Shown one piece after another: positions 18,816 through 27,851 of a stretch of 64,000 bases of DNA (its first letter is position 1; every line of letters begins with the position of its first letter). A program made the translations under genes and the position numbers. The DNA is from Allocoleopsis franciscana PCC 7113. GTDB taxonomy: Bacteria > Cyanobacteriota > Cyanobacteriia > Cyanobacteriales > Coleofasciculaceae. Below the pieces are notes generated by a model. The model saw nothing but the letters and a program-made list of their open reading frames with translations. It made no database searches and was not told the DNA's origin. The stretch is from NCBI RefSeq assembly GCF_000317515.1, contig NC_019738.1, forward strand, positions 2,816,001 through 2,880,000, given 5' to 3'.

Positions 18816-20174
18816 ATGTTTCGCAAAATCGCTCTTTTATTTGCCGTCACCCTCTGGAGTTCTGGTTCGCTACTTCTGCCCCAGGAAGTGCTAGCTCAAA
18901 CGGCTTTAACTAGGGCAGTGATTGAATCCTTGAAAAACCAAGTGCGTTTGATTCCGAAAAATCAATCAGCTCGGTCGGCTCGCCCATCGGACGCTATCAT
19001 CCCTGGAGATGCATTAGCCACAGCCAAGGCATCAACAGCTCAACTCCGTTTCAATGATGGCTCTCTGGCTCGCCTGGGAGAGCAAGCTGTATTCAGATTT
19101 TCTCCCGGTACCCGTACCATGGCGCTGTCCAATGGTACTGCACTGGTATTAATTCCTCCAGGGCGGGGCACAACTCGTGTGCGTACACCCAATGCGGCAG
19201 CAGGGATTCGGGGGTCAGCGCTATTTGTCCGGTATATTCCCGAAACCGATACCACGATTGTAGGAGCGCTAACCAATAGCGGCATTGAGGTTTTTAATGA
19301 GGGAGCTTCTCAACGCCAGGAATTAAAAGCTGGCAATATGGCTGTGATTGTTAAGGATCGAATTGAAAAGGTTTACGAATTTGATCTGAGGACGTTTTAC
19401 CAAACCAGTGACTTAGCCTCAGGGTTAAACCTGATGAAGTCAGAATCGACCCCAAGTGTGGATGAAGCGATCGCGCAAGTGCAAACTGAAACGTTTGATG
19501 CACTTCAAGCTCAGTCACCTGTAACGGGTCAACAAATCATTGAAAATCCCAGCTTTGTTCAGCTTGCAGTTAGTCCATCACAAGGCTTTCCCAGTGTCGA
19601 TCGCCTCATAACTGACGATACTTCTTCTAGTCCACGAAATTTTGACCTACCTGGAAACACGAGCAGAAATGGGATAGATGTAAGAACAATCTTGGAGGCG
19701 GGAGAAACTCGAAACTCTCAAGTATCTCCCCGAAATCCTAACTCGCCAGGTTCAGGAGGGAACTTCCCTGGTGGCGGCAATACGGGTGGGAACTTCCCCG
19801 GTGGTGGCAATACGGGTGGGAACTTCCCCGGTGGCGGCAATACGGGAGGGAACTTCCCTGGTGGCGGCAATACGGGTGGGAACTTCCCTGGTGGCGGCAA
19901 TACGGGTGGGAACTTCCCTGGTGGTGGCAATACGGGTGGTAACTTCCCTGGTGGTGGCAATACGGGTGGGAACTTCCCTGGTGGTGGCAATACGGGTGGG
20001 AACTTCCCTGGTGGTGGCAATACGGGTGGGAACTTCCCTGGTGGTGGCAATACGGGTGGGAACTTCCCTGGTGGTGGCAATACGGGTGGGAACTTTCCTG
20101 GTGGCGGCAATGTTAGGAGCCAAGTTAAGAATATACTGAATGACTTGACCATTCCCCCAGCACTCACGCCGTAA
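18816..20174 (+). CDS. FecR-domain exported protein with 12 decapeptide repeats
   Basis: The 452-residue protein has a signal peptide ending near VLAQT (about residue 28). A FecR-type domain follows (about 35-190), with the LRFNDGSLARLGEQAVFRF and RVRTPNAAAGIRGSAL segments typical of these periplasmic sensor or surface domains. After a polar linker come 12 copies of a GGNFPGGGNT decapeptide, then a short tail. The repeat is coded by a 30-bp unit, so copy changes keep the frame. No ECF sigma factor is next to it, so a structural or surface role is as likely as iron signalling. Confidence 0.8.
   Translation: MFRKIALLFAVTLWSSGSLLLPQEVLAQTALTRAVIESLKNQVRLIPKNQSARSARPSDAIIPGDALATAKASTAQLRFNDGSLARLGEQAVFRFSPGTRTMALSNGTALVLIPPGRGTTRVRTPNAAAGIRGSALFVRYIPETDTTIVGALTNSGIEVFNEGASQRQELKAGNMAVIVKDRIEKVYEFDLRTFYQTSDLASGLNLMKSESTPSVDEAIAQVQTETFDALQAQSPVTGQQIIENPSFVQLAVSPSQGFPSVDRLITDDTSSSPRNFDLPGNTSRNGIDVRTILEAGETRNSQVSPRNPNSPGSGGNFPGGGNTGGNFPGGGNTGGNFPGGGNTGGNFPGGGNTGGNFPGGGNTGGNFPGGGNTGGNFPGGGNTGGNFPGGGNTGGNFPGGGNTGGNFPGGGNTGGNFPGGGNTGGNFPGGGNVRSQVKNILNDLTIPPALTP
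19755..20114. repeat. 12 tandem 30-bp repeats
   Basis: The unit begins near GGGAACTTCCCTGG and repeats exactly every 30 bases; the AAC of each copy lies at 19761, 19791 and so on to 20091. Copies differ only at third positions (CCTGG/CCCGG, GGCGG/GGTGG), which fits recent expansion. Because 30 is divisible by 3, other frames on both strands stay open, producing long spurious open frames. Confidence 0.97.
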
Positions 20175-20196
20175 GATTCGTCAAACATGAAAAATG

Positions 20197-20232
20197 AAGG
20201 GTAAGGTAAAAAATCAAACTTTACCCTTTGTT
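20197..20232 (+). terminator. hairpin after the FecR gene
   Basis: AAGGGTAAGGT (20197-20207) pairs with ACTTTACCCTT (20218-20228) over 11 positions with one G-U pair, followed by TGTTGTT. It is 22 bases after the stop. Confidence 0.6.
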
Positions 20233-20397
20233 GTTGGGTATGATTTTCTCACCATACAGAAAAATCACTCAGAGTAAGAATAGATTAAGATGCGTCTGGA
20301 AAAGCCTTATTAATGAAGAATTCCTAACCAAAGGAATCTAGGCGTTAATGCCAGCCCTTCAAGGTGTTAAAACAGAATAAAACCTGGAGGAAAAACG

Positions 20398-20715
20398 ATG
20401 CAACCGATTCGACAAGGCGACGTAATTTTACTTTCTATCCAGCAAACCGATAGCACAACCGCTCCAGAGAACGTAGGAAAAAGGCTACCTCATCTCACTC
20501 TGGCTGAAGGCGAAGTCACGGGGCACTCTCACCGCATTAGTGAGGGAAAAGCGGAGTTATATGAAAAAGATGGCACCCTCTATCTCCGAGTCCTTTCAGA
20601 AACAGCGACATTAACTCACGAAGAACACAAAGCGATTCAAATTCCTCAAGGTAGCTGGATGGTGCGGATTCAGCGTGAATATGAGCCTGAGGGATGGAGA
20701 TATGTCGCCGACTAA
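20398..20715 (+). CDS. conserved hypothetical protein, 105 aa, DUF6745 partner
   Basis: A small soluble protein with no known function. It has a strong ribosome site (GGAGG, 6 bases before ATG). Visible features are a QGDVILLSI start, two histidines in GEVTGHSHRI and one in LTHEEHKAIQIP, which could bind a metal in a small beta-barrel fold (inference). The last 14 bases overlap the start of the next gene, so translation is probably coupled and the two proteins may work together. Confidence 0.72.
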   Translation: MQPIRQGDVILLSIQQTDSTTAPENVGKRLPHLTLAEGEVTGHSHRISEGKAELYEKDGTLYLRVLSETATLTHEEHKAIQIPQGSWMVRIQREYEPEGWRYVAD

Positions 20716-21994
20716 AATTGCCCAGCTAACGCCCGAACAAGAAGATCTCATTCCCTCCATCATAGAAAAATGGACAAGGGTATTCTGTTCAACACAGCCG
20801 ATTGATCGCCAAAAAGCGGAAGCGGCTGTCAAAGCTGCCTATGCGGTGATGGGCAAACCAGAACCTGTTATTTGCTTTTTCAGTAGTCCTAATGCCGCTA
20901 GATTGGCTGTTTTTGAGCAACACTCACCCCAACAGACGGCGCAACAATTGGGTGTCCCTCTGCTGATGCCATTTGTCAGCCAACTCCAAGAACAGATCGG
21001 GAAGCAATTGGAAGAAGCACTGTGGCCTCAGTTGCAAATCCACATGTCTAGCCAACCGTTGCAGAGTTTGTTTCAATTGCGAACGATGCTGATGTGGCAA
21101 TCTCAGGCGCAGTTCTCGAAGCAACAGTTGGAACTATTTGGGCAGTTGCGACAGCAATGGATCAAACAACAGTGGGAGCAACAGCAGGAGGAACTCCGAA
21201 AGCAACTCCTCCAAGCACCGGGCGGGCAATTTTTGGTACAAATGGGGGATTCCCTGTGGCAAAATATTGCCGAACCTTTATGGCAAAATCTAGCTCACCA
21301 ACCGTTTGTCGAATGGGGGCAACAGCAGTTACAACAGAATCCTTTCGTTCAAATGATCGATGTAGTGGGATTTGCGTATTATGGTCTGTTACTCCCCGGT
21401 TTAGAGGCTTCTTCGATTGCTCTGCTTGATTTTTGTATTTCTGTCTTAAATTGCGATTGTGATTTGCCGCAATGGCAGGCTTATCAGTCTCTCCTGTCGG
21501 AATGTGGCTGTATTTTCCCGTTTGAAAACACTTGCATCATTTGCGATCGCCCCACTAAACTGACCTTTGACAACGAACATCGTCTCCATGGCGAAGGTGA
21601 ACCTGCGATTGAGTTTGCCGATGGCTATCGGTTGTACTATTATCGGGGCGTGAGTTTGCCGGAACAATATTGGGTTCACCCACACCACTGGCAAGCGCGA
21701 TGGCTGTTAGAAGAACACAATGCTGAACTGCGTCGGGTACTGATTCAGGGAATTGGCTACTCGCGAATTTGCCAGGAATTGCAAGCGACTGAACTCGATT
21801 CTTGGCGAGAATATACTCTCTTAAAAATCGATAGTGAAGTCGATGTCGAGCCGATCTATTTATTAAAAATGACCTGTCCTAGCACTGGGTATATTCACGC
21901 GATACGAGTGCCACCGACAATGCGATCAGCGCGTGAGGCGATTCGTTGGATGAATTGGGGAACCGATCCAGAGGAATTTTCGATAGAAAGCTGA
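20702..21994 (+). CDS. DUF6745 family protein, 430 aa
   Basis: The start at ATG 20702 lies within the end of the previous gene and has GGAG upstream. The first 60 residues contain an SIIEKWTRVFCSTQPIDRQKAEAAV helix, then PEPVICFFSSPNAA. A Gln-rich helical centre (residues about 85-180, many LRQQW units) is unusual and may form a coiled coil. The C-terminal part has CIICDRPTKL with CxxC, GEPAIEFADGYRLYYYRGV, and ends with the EAIRWMNWGTDPEEF motif typical of DUF6745. The role is unknown. Confidence 0.75.
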   Translation: MSPTKIAQLTPEQEDLIPSIIEKWTRVFCSTQPIDRQKAEAAVKAAYAVMGKPEPVICFFSSPNAARLAVFEQHSPQQTAQQLGVPLLMPFVSQLQEQIGKQLEEALWPQLQIHMSSQPLQSLFQLRTMLMWQSQAQFSKQQLELFGQLRQQWIKQQWEQQQEELRKQLLQAPGGQFLVQMGDSLWQNIAEPLWQNLAHQPFVEWGQQQLQQNPFVQMIDVVGFAYYGLLLPGLEASSIALLDFCISVLNCDCDLPQWQAYQSLLSECGCIFPFENTCIICDRPTKLTFDNEHRLHGEGEPAIEFADGYRLYYYRGVSLPEQYWVHPHHWQARWLLEEHNAELRRVLIQGIGYSRICQELQATELDSWREYTLLKIDSEVDVEPIYLLKMTCPSTGYIHAIRVPPTMRSAREAIRWMNWGTDPEEFSIES

Positions 21995-22038
21995 CGTTTG
22001 AGCTGATTGATCCAGTCAATCTTAAATGGGTAATGGGT

Positions 22039-22075
22039 AGGGTGCGTTAACGCCATGTAACGCACCCTCTTTTAT
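22039..22075 (+). terminator. 11-bp perfect hairpin after the DUF6745 gene
   Basis: AGGGTGCGTTA (22039-22049) and TAACGCACCCT (22058-22068) pair perfectly with an 8-base loop, followed by CTTTTAT. This fits a terminator 44 bases after the stop, though the sequence also resembles a common cyanobacterial interspersed palindrome. Confidence 0.75.
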
Positions 22076-22265
22076 ATTAATTTCTCTTATTAAAGAGATT
22101 AGTTATTTATATTTAATTTAACTTTTATTCACAATGTTAAAAGGATATGTTTAAAACTATATGTCATGAATCTATGACATTTCTCGCAAGCCGATAATTT
22201 TTTGAATTTGAATCATCTATTTACCCAAACCGAATATCTGTTTGTTGTGGTTGTTGCGGAGATTT

Positions 22266-22871
22266 ATGAAAGGCTATTTACCGAAAAAGCGAATTAATTC
22301 CAGCTATCTACCTCGATTGAATTACGAAAGCCTTCAGTTAAGATGGAAAAATTACTGGTTCAAGATACGTGGGACTTGGAGTTCATGCCCTTTAACATGT
22401 CCTATAAATAGACCTCATCACAGATATATCTTTTGGAGTTGGTTCGGTAGTTTCCTAGCAATAGCAGCAACGGCTTACCTAAGCACGAAAACCAATACTC
22501 CCCTGCTTATGGCTCCCTTTGGTGCCACTAGCGTATTAATCTTTGGCGTACCTGACAGTCCTTTGGCTCAACCCCGAAATGTGATCGGTGGTAATCTTGT
22601 CGCGGCTTTAGTTAGCCTCACAATTCTGCATCTGTTCGGTACAGAACCTTGGACGATGGGATTAGCTGTGGCTACAGCTATTGGGTTAATGCAACTAACG
22701 CGAACATTACATCCTCCTTCGGGAGCTGTTGCTTTAGTCGTGATGATGACAAAAGCACCTTGGCAGTTTCTACTAACTCCTACCCTGGAAGGTTCTATGA
22801 TTCTGGTTCTTTGCGCTGTAGTTTTTAATAATTTAGCAGAAGAGAGAACTTATCCCAAGCACTGGCTATGA
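22266..22871 (+). CDS. HPP family membrane protein
   Basis: The 201-residue protein starts at ATG 22266 (GGAG upstream); a TTG at 22242 would add eight residues. After about 55 polar, basic residues come four membrane helices, with the family motifs FGATSVLIFGVPDSPLAQPRN and LHPPSGAVAL. HPP proteins in cyanobacteria and plastids have been linked to nitrite transport across the membrane. The protein is convergent with the acyltransferase gene, 19 bases between the stops. No nitrate-assimilation genes lie near, so the substrate is uncertain. Confidence 0.85.
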   Translation: MKGYLPKKRINSSYLPRLNYESLQLRWKNYWFKIRGTWSSCPLTCPINRPHHRYIFWSWFGSFLAIAATAYLSTKTNTPLLMAPFGATSVLIFGVPDSPLAQPRNVIGGNLVAALVSLTILHLFGTEPWTMGLAVATAIGLMQLTRTLHPPSGAVALVVMMTKAPWQFLLTPTLEGSMILVLCAVVFNNLAEERTYPKHWL

Positions 22872-22890
22872 GAATTCCTGTCGTCGAATT

Positions 22891-24048
22891 TCAAATCGTT
22901 TTTTCATAAATTCGGTAAGTTTTATAAATCTTACCGCCTGCGGCCTCAATCACTTTACGTGATGGAAAATTATCTTCCCAAACCCAACCCAGTTCTGCCC
23001 GTTTGTACGGCTTACCCTTTTGAATTCCTCCCTGCATTCCCAAATAAATTAAAGCAAGAGGTACCATTTTTCGACGATACTCTGGCAAGGAGCAAATGGC
23101 AATCACCCGTCCTTGGTCAATCTGGCGACGATACCACAAAAACTTGAGAATTCCCAGCCAGTTGAGTTTGCCGTTGACGTGCTTTAAGGGAATATTGTAG
23201 TCAGGTAATCCCATCCAGAAACCAATCATTTCACCGTTGTCTTCAGCAACCGGAAAAACATCTGGATCAACCAAACTTTGTAATGATTTGGCTTCTTCCA
23301 AAAATTCTTCCTGACTGCGAGGCGCAGAACTCCAGTTATTCGCAAATGCACGATTAAACAAGTTATAAATACTAATACAATCTTGTTCAAATCCTTCCCC
23401 TTTGGTTCTCAGAGGACGGAACGTGATGCCCGATTTACAAGCAATTCGATAAGCTTTCTCAAACTTATCAGACAAGGGTTGGTCAAGAGGAAAATCATAA
23501 GCATAGGCATCTTTAGCTTTCTGCCACCCATCTCGTTCTAGAAATTCTGGATAGTAGGGTGGATTGTAGGGCATCATTACCATGGGGGGTGAGTCAAACC
23601 CATCGACTAAGCATAAACAATTGTTATGAGTTGATAAGTCGATTGGTCCTCGTGCCAGAGTCATTCCTTGCTCTTGCAACCACTGGCAAGCCGCTTCTAG
23701 GAGAGATTTGGCGATCGCCAAATCTGGAACACATTCAAAAAAACCGAATAAACCAACATTTTGCCCTTCTCGTTCAATCAACCGTTGATTCACAGCCGCC
23801 ACGATGCGTCCAACGGCCTGGGTTTTCTTTTCGCCTTCTTCTAGGGCAATAAATGCCTGTAATTTTCCATACTCAAAAAAAGGATTTGTGGGTGCAAACT
23901 GTTTAGCAATATCGCTACGCAAGGGGGCTATCCAATTTGGGTCATTAGCATAGACATGTGCAGGGACATCCAGAAACAATTCACTGTCTGCTGGAGATGT
24001 AACAGCCCGAATTTGAAACGTTGCGGTTTGACTTAGCACCTTACTCAT
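22891..24048 (-). CDS. GNAT-superfamily N-acyltransferase-like protein
   Basis: The 385-residue protein starts with an N-terminal motif DPNWIAPLRSDIAKQF and NPFFEYGKLQAFIA, then VGRIVAAVNQR and GFFECVPD, the arrangement of a large uncharacterised family with two acetyltransferase-like halves. The C-terminal half has SLPEYRRKMVPLALIYLG (acyl-CoA-binding-like) and ends with GGKIYKTYRIYEK. No substrate can be named. It stands alone on the minus strand. Confidence 0.75.
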   Translation of the reverse strand: MSKVLSQTATFQIRAVTSPADSELFLDVPAHVYANDPNWIAPLRSDIAKQFAPTNPFFEYGKLQAFIALEEGEKKTQAVGRIVAAVNQRLIEREGQNVGLFGFFECVPDLAIAKSLLEAACQWLQEQGMTLARGPIDLSTHNNCLCLVDGFDSPPMVMMPYNPPYYPEFLERDGWQKAKDAYAYDFPLDQPLSDKFEKAYRIACKSGITFRPLRTKGEGFEQDCISIYNLFNRAFANNWSSAPRSQEEFLEEAKSLQSLVDPDVFPVAEDNGEMIGFWMGLPDYNIPLKHVNGKLNWLGILKFLWYRRQIDQGRVIAICSLPEYRRKMVPLALIYLGMQGGIQKGKPYKRAELGWVWEDNFPSRKVIEAAGGKIYKTYRIYEKTI

Positions 24049-24251
24049 CTCACCTTAACCTTTGTACTGAGTACATCCTGAGGAATTGATATAGACTTAC
24101 CCTCAGACATTACCAGAAAATCTTTGAGGACTCCATACAGTCTATGAGGCACAGTATTTTGTAATTAATGATACAAAATATACAGTTTGTTAGTCGCCCT
24201 AATCAGTAAAGTTATAATGTGATTTTTTTGTGAGCTGGGAAAATAGGATCG

Positions 24252-24947
24252 ATGCGGAAGTTACTTAAAGGTGTACATCAATTTCAAACTCACTACTTCA
24301 GTACACACCGTGAGATGTTTGAGCAACTGTCTCAGGGACAGCACCCCAGAATGCTCTTCATCACTTGCTCAGATTCGCGAGTTGACCCGAATCTGATTAC
24401 TCAAACCGAACCGGGTGAACTGTTTATTATTCGCAATGTTGGCAATATTATTCCACCTTATGGCGCATTAAAAAGTGGTGAAGGGGCTGCGATTGAGTAT
24501 GCGATCGAGGCTTTAGGTGTCAAACATATTATTGTCTGCGGACACTCCCACTGTGGGGCGATTAAAGGATTGCTGCAACTGGGCAACCTAACAGAACAAA
24601 TGCCCTTAGTTTATGACTGGTTAAAGTATGCAGAGGCGACGCGCCGGATTATTAAGGAACACTACAAGGACTACGAGGGGGAAGCACTGCTAAACGCGGC
24701 TATTGAGGAGAACGTGCTGACTCAACTGGAAAACCTGCGGACATACCCCGCCGTCCACTCCAAACTTTACAGTCGTGAACTAGACCTCCACGCTTGGGTT
24801 TATAAAATCGAGACGGGAGGCGTTTTTGTTTACAGTGCAGAACGATGCAGTATCCAATCCAAGCATGACTTGGATGAGAGTGACGAGAGAGAGGAACCAG
24901 CGCCAACCCATTATTCGGTGAATAGCAACGGCAAGACTTATGTGTAG
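24252..24947 (+). CDS. icfA: beta-class carbonic anhydrase
   Basis: The enzyme interconverts CO2 and bicarbonate. Zinc ligands Cys39, His98 and Cys101 are seen in ITCSDSR and GHSHCGA, with the Asp41-Arg43 pair that gates the site. Length is 231 residues. The C terminus goes on past VYKIETGGVFVYSAE for about 35 polar residues, shorter than in the long carboxysomal CcaA proteins, so placement in the carboxysome is not proven. The start at ATG 24252 opens with RKLLKGVHQFQ, as usual. Its stop codon lies at the left end of an inverted-repeat element. Confidence 0.9.
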   Translation: MRKLLKGVHQFQTHYFSTHREMFEQLSQGQHPRMLFITCSDSRVDPNLITQTEPGELFIIRNVGNIIPPYGALKSGEGAAIEYAIEALGVKHIIVCGHSHCGAIKGLLQLGNLTEQMPLVYDWLKYAEATRRIIKEHYKDYEGEALLNAAIEENVLTQLENLRTYPAVHSKLYSRELDLHAWVYKIETGGVFVYSAERCSIQSKHDLDESDEREEPAPTHYSVNSNGKTYV

Positions 24948-25087
24948 CCTAGTGCAAGAAGGCAGTTCGCGTAGCGTTCTCCGTAGGAGTAGAAAGAAGG
25001 CAGAAGGCAGAAGGTAAGGACGCTTGTACACTAAGCTTTTTACACCTTTTTGGACTGGTGGGTTATTTCTGCGGCGCTGCACTAGGC
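24947..25087. repeat. 141-bp inverted-repeat element with internal short tandem repeats
   Basis: GCCTAGTGCA (24947-24956) is perfectly mirrored by TGCACTAGGC (25078-25087). Inside are GTAGCG/CGTAGG-type palindromic repeat sequence and three GAAGGCA-type units (24994-25014). The last base of the carbonic anhydrase stop codon is the first base of the element. No target duplication is visible. Confidence 0.65.
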
Positions 25088-25256
25088 ACCTGTGAGCTTT
25101 TTGCCCACAATGAAGGATGAAAATTTATCTGCCCTGACTCGGAGACTCCTGTCCCCTCTTTTCAGATGAGGTCTAATTGATGTCGCCAACTTGTTGGGCG
25201 TCGCTTTGCGATCGTGCAATCATAAATATGGCAACTACCATTTGATCGCATCACCT

Positions 25257-26726
25257 ATGATTGCCCAAGAAACCCAACGCAACTGGAAACCCATCATCAA
25301 GCAATTTGAGGCAGTTGTGGGTAAAGACGGCGTGGTTCGCCGCAAAGAAGAATTACTCACCTACGAATGTGATGGTTTAGCCAGTTATCGCCAACGACCG
25401 GCATTGGTAGTGTTGCCGCGAACCACCGAACAAGTGGCAGAGGCAGTAAAAATCTGCGACCAAAACCAAATCCCTTGGGTGGCGCGGGGTGCTGGCACAG
25501 GTTTATCGGGGGGTGCCTTACCTGTAGAGGATTGTGTGTTAATTGTCACCGCGTTGATGAAGCGCATTCTCGACGTTGACCTAGAAAATCAGCGTATCGT
25601 TGTGCAGCCAGGGGTGATCAACAACTGGGTAACCCAAGCCGTTAGTGGGGCAGGTTTTTACTACGCACCTGACCCCTCTAGCCAAATTATCTGTTCAATT
25701 GGTGGCAATGTTGCTGAAAATTCCGGCGGTGTTCATTGCCTCAAATATGGTGTTACAACTAATCATGTTTTGGGATTAAAATTAGTTCTTCCGGATGGTT
25801 CAATTGTGGATGTCGGGGGTTCGGTGCCAGAATTTCCCGGTTACGACCTCACGGGTCTATTTGTTGGTTCCGAAGGGACTTTAGGTATCGCCACAGAAAT
25901 TACGCTACGCATCCTGAAAACACCTGAATCCATTTGTGTCCTCCTTGCAGATTTTGCCACGGTTGAAGAATCGGGTGCGGCTGTTGCCGATATTATCAGT
26001 TCCGGGATTATTCCAGGTGGCATGGAGATTATGGATAATCTCAGTATTAATGCCGTGGAAGATGTGGTGGCAACGGGATGTTATCCCAGGGATGCGGGTT
26101 CTATTTTGTTGGTGGAATTGGATGGTTTGGAGGTAGAAGTGGCAACCAGTAAACAACGTGTTGCCGAACTTTGTAAGAAGAATGGGGCACGAAATATCAC
26201 CACGGCAAGTGACCCCGAAACCCGCTTGAAATTATGGAAAGGTCGCAAAGCCGCTTTTGCCGCAGCAGGTCACATGAGTCCAGATTATTTTGTTCAAGAT
26301 GGGGTGATTCCCCGTACTCAATTGGTAGGTGTGCTGAAAGAAATTGAAGCATTGAGTGAAAAATACGGGTACGCGATCGCTAATGTATTTCATGCCGGTG
26401 ATGGTAACCTTCATCCCTTGATTCTTTACGATAATTCGATTCCAGGTGCGCTGCATAAAGTGGAAGAATTAGGGGGGGAAATTCTTAAACTCTGTGTAAA
26501 AGTGGGCGGTAGTATTTCTGGGGAACATGGAATTGGTGCGGATAAGAAGTGCTTTATGCCCGATATGTTTAGTGAGACCGATTTAGAAACCATGCAATGG
26601 GTGCGGCAAGTCTTTAATCCAAAAGGTTTAGCCAATCCCGGTAAAATTTTTCCGACTCCTCGCACTTGTGGTGAATCGGCAAAGGCTCAAAATTTAGGAC
26701 AATTTAAGCAATCAGAAGTCTTTTAA
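25257..26726 (+). CDS. glcD: Glycolate oxidase subunit GlcD-like FAD oxidase
   Basis: The 489-residue protein oxidises glycolate (or D-lactate) as part of photorespiratory salvage. The FAD_binding_4 domain shows GAGTGLSGGALP and DPSSQIICSIGGNVAENSGG; the C-terminal FAD-oxidase domain has VFHAGDGNLHP and SGEHGIGADK. The start at ATG 25257 (MIAQETQ) is preferred over a TTG at 25191, whose extra residues look non-coding. The partner subunits GlcE and GlcF are not adjacent; in cyanobacteria they are commonly elsewhere. Confidence 0.92.
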   Translation: MIAQETQRNWKPIIKQFEAVVGKDGVVRRKEELLTYECDGLASYRQRPALVVLPRTTEQVAEAVKICDQNQIPWVARGAGTGLSGGALPVEDCVLIVTALMKRILDVDLENQRIVVQPGVINNWVTQAVSGAGFYYAPDPSSQIICSIGGNVAENSGGVHCLKYGVTTNHVLGLKLVLPDGSIVDVGGSVPEFPGYDLTGLFVGSEGTLGIATEITLRILKTPESICVLLADFATVEESGAAVADIISSGIIPGGMEIMDNLSINAVEDVVATGCYPRDAGSILLVELDGLEVEVATSKQRVAELCKKNGARNITTASDPETRLKLWKGRKAAFAAAGHMSPDYFVQDGVIPRTQLVGVLKEIEALSEKYGYAIANVFHAGDGNLHPLILYDNSIPGALHKVEELGGEILKLCVKVGGSISGEHGIGADKKCFMPDMFSETDLETMQWVRQVFNPKGLANPGKIFPTPRTCGESAKAQNLGQFKQSEVF

Positions 26727-27163
26727 GGACTCCCTGTCGAATCCGTTTAGAGGATTACACCCTTTGCGTGAACACCATTGCCCCCAGGGGGGAACTACGG
26801 TATAAATCAGCGCAACGCTGAACTATCCCAGTGAACTTTTCCCCGCGCCCCCCGTGGGACCGCTTAGGGTTTCCAGCGATACAGCTCAAATGTTTCCTGG
26901 ATTACAGATTTTCTTATATAAACCTCTATCCTAAGAAATAATTTGTCTATTGGTTGCCCTGACAGGTTGGGCAAGAGTGAAGGATTAAGACTATTTTCTG
27001 CAACTAGGCTATACACGCTATCTGATCAAATCCTATTATTTATTGATAAACTTGAATGATCTTCCCTCTCTATCTCCGTTTTTAGTGAGCCGAACGAGGG
27101 TTAATTCTTTTGTTTCCGCCAAATTCAGGGATCTAAGTATCTATCTTTACAGGACGGTTAAGT
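26727..27163. other. intergenic region, 437 bases
   Basis: No gene is seen. There is a GC-rich portion at 26780-26880 with GCCCCCAGGGGGG (a short hairpin) and GCGCCCCCCGTGGG, then an AT-rich part leading to the next gene. Confidence 0.5.
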
Positions 27164-27439
27164 ATGACACAGGGAGTTTTCTACTGCTACCAAATCCCCC
27201 TATCTAACATAGCTAAAGTTGATTGGATTGTAGGGAATCCAATTCGTGACAGGGAACTGGAAGCCGAATTGAATCAACCGGTGTGGAGGGTGCAATACAA
27301 TGTTGATCATCCCAATATGCAGAAATTTAATCGATTTGATACTTGTACATCCTGCCAATTCTTTGGTGTAGTCTTTGAGGATGATGTCGAAGATGATTTT
27401 GAAGAAGAGTGCCAAGAAGCAACTCTTTTGTGGCATTAA
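27164..27439 (+). CDS. hypothetical protein, 91 aa
   Basis: I do not recognise it. It is a small acidic protein with two cysteines in CTSCQFF (CxxC) and an acidic run FEDDVEDDFEEECQE near the C terminus. A CxxC with an acidic tail could bind a metal or act as a redox pair, but nothing else supports that. It is followed by a strong terminator, which supports a true transcript. Confidence 0.6.
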   Translation: MTQGVFYCYQIPLSNIAKVDWIVGNPIRDRELEAELNQPVWRVQYNVDHPNMQKFNRFDTCTSCQFFGVVFEDDVEDDFEEECQEATLLWH

Positions 27440-27498
27440 TTCAGCTAGTAAATTGCTGAGTACTGTCTCACAGTTATACATTTTTTTGCAACTGTATT

Positions 27499-27533
27499 AA
27501 CTCGGATTCTCACTCAGAATCCGAGTTGATTTT
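27499..27533 (+). terminator. 12-bp perfect terminator hairpin
   Basis: AACTCGGATTCT (27499-27510) pairs perfectly with AGAATCCGAGTT (27516-27527), loop CACTC, followed by GATTTT. It lies 60 bases after the stop of the small gene. Confidence 0.9.
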
Positions 27534-27851
27534 GTCCTGATGAACTCCAGCGAAAAACAAGCCAATTCAAGCCCAAAGTTCTAATTTTAAGTGAATGAAA
27601 GATTTTAATGACTTAAATAGAAAATAGGATGATTTGAATCGATTGGAACATTAATCATCTATTTTACTGATGCAGGGGAAGAACTGGAACTCTGTCAGGA
27701 GAAGGAAGTAAGCGCTCACCAGGCTTTGCTAACATCGTAAGATAATCTAATCCAGGATACAGGATTGTAAGCCGTTCCTGCCTAAAAACTGTTTGGCTTA
27801 GAGATTTTTACGCTGTACCCAAGGTACGGCAGCATCAGAATTTTCAGACGC
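27534..27851. other. intergenic region, 318 bases
   Basis: AT-rich spacing between the terminator and the TIGR02587 gene. It must hold the promoter of the following gene pair. I see no RNA gene or repeat. Confidence 0.5.

Noticed and set aside
19718-20188. Long minus-strand and second plus-strand open frames over the 30-bp repeats
   Set aside because: They are by-products of the 30-bp period, with no ribosome site and low-complexity product; the FecR frame has a signal peptide and a domain.
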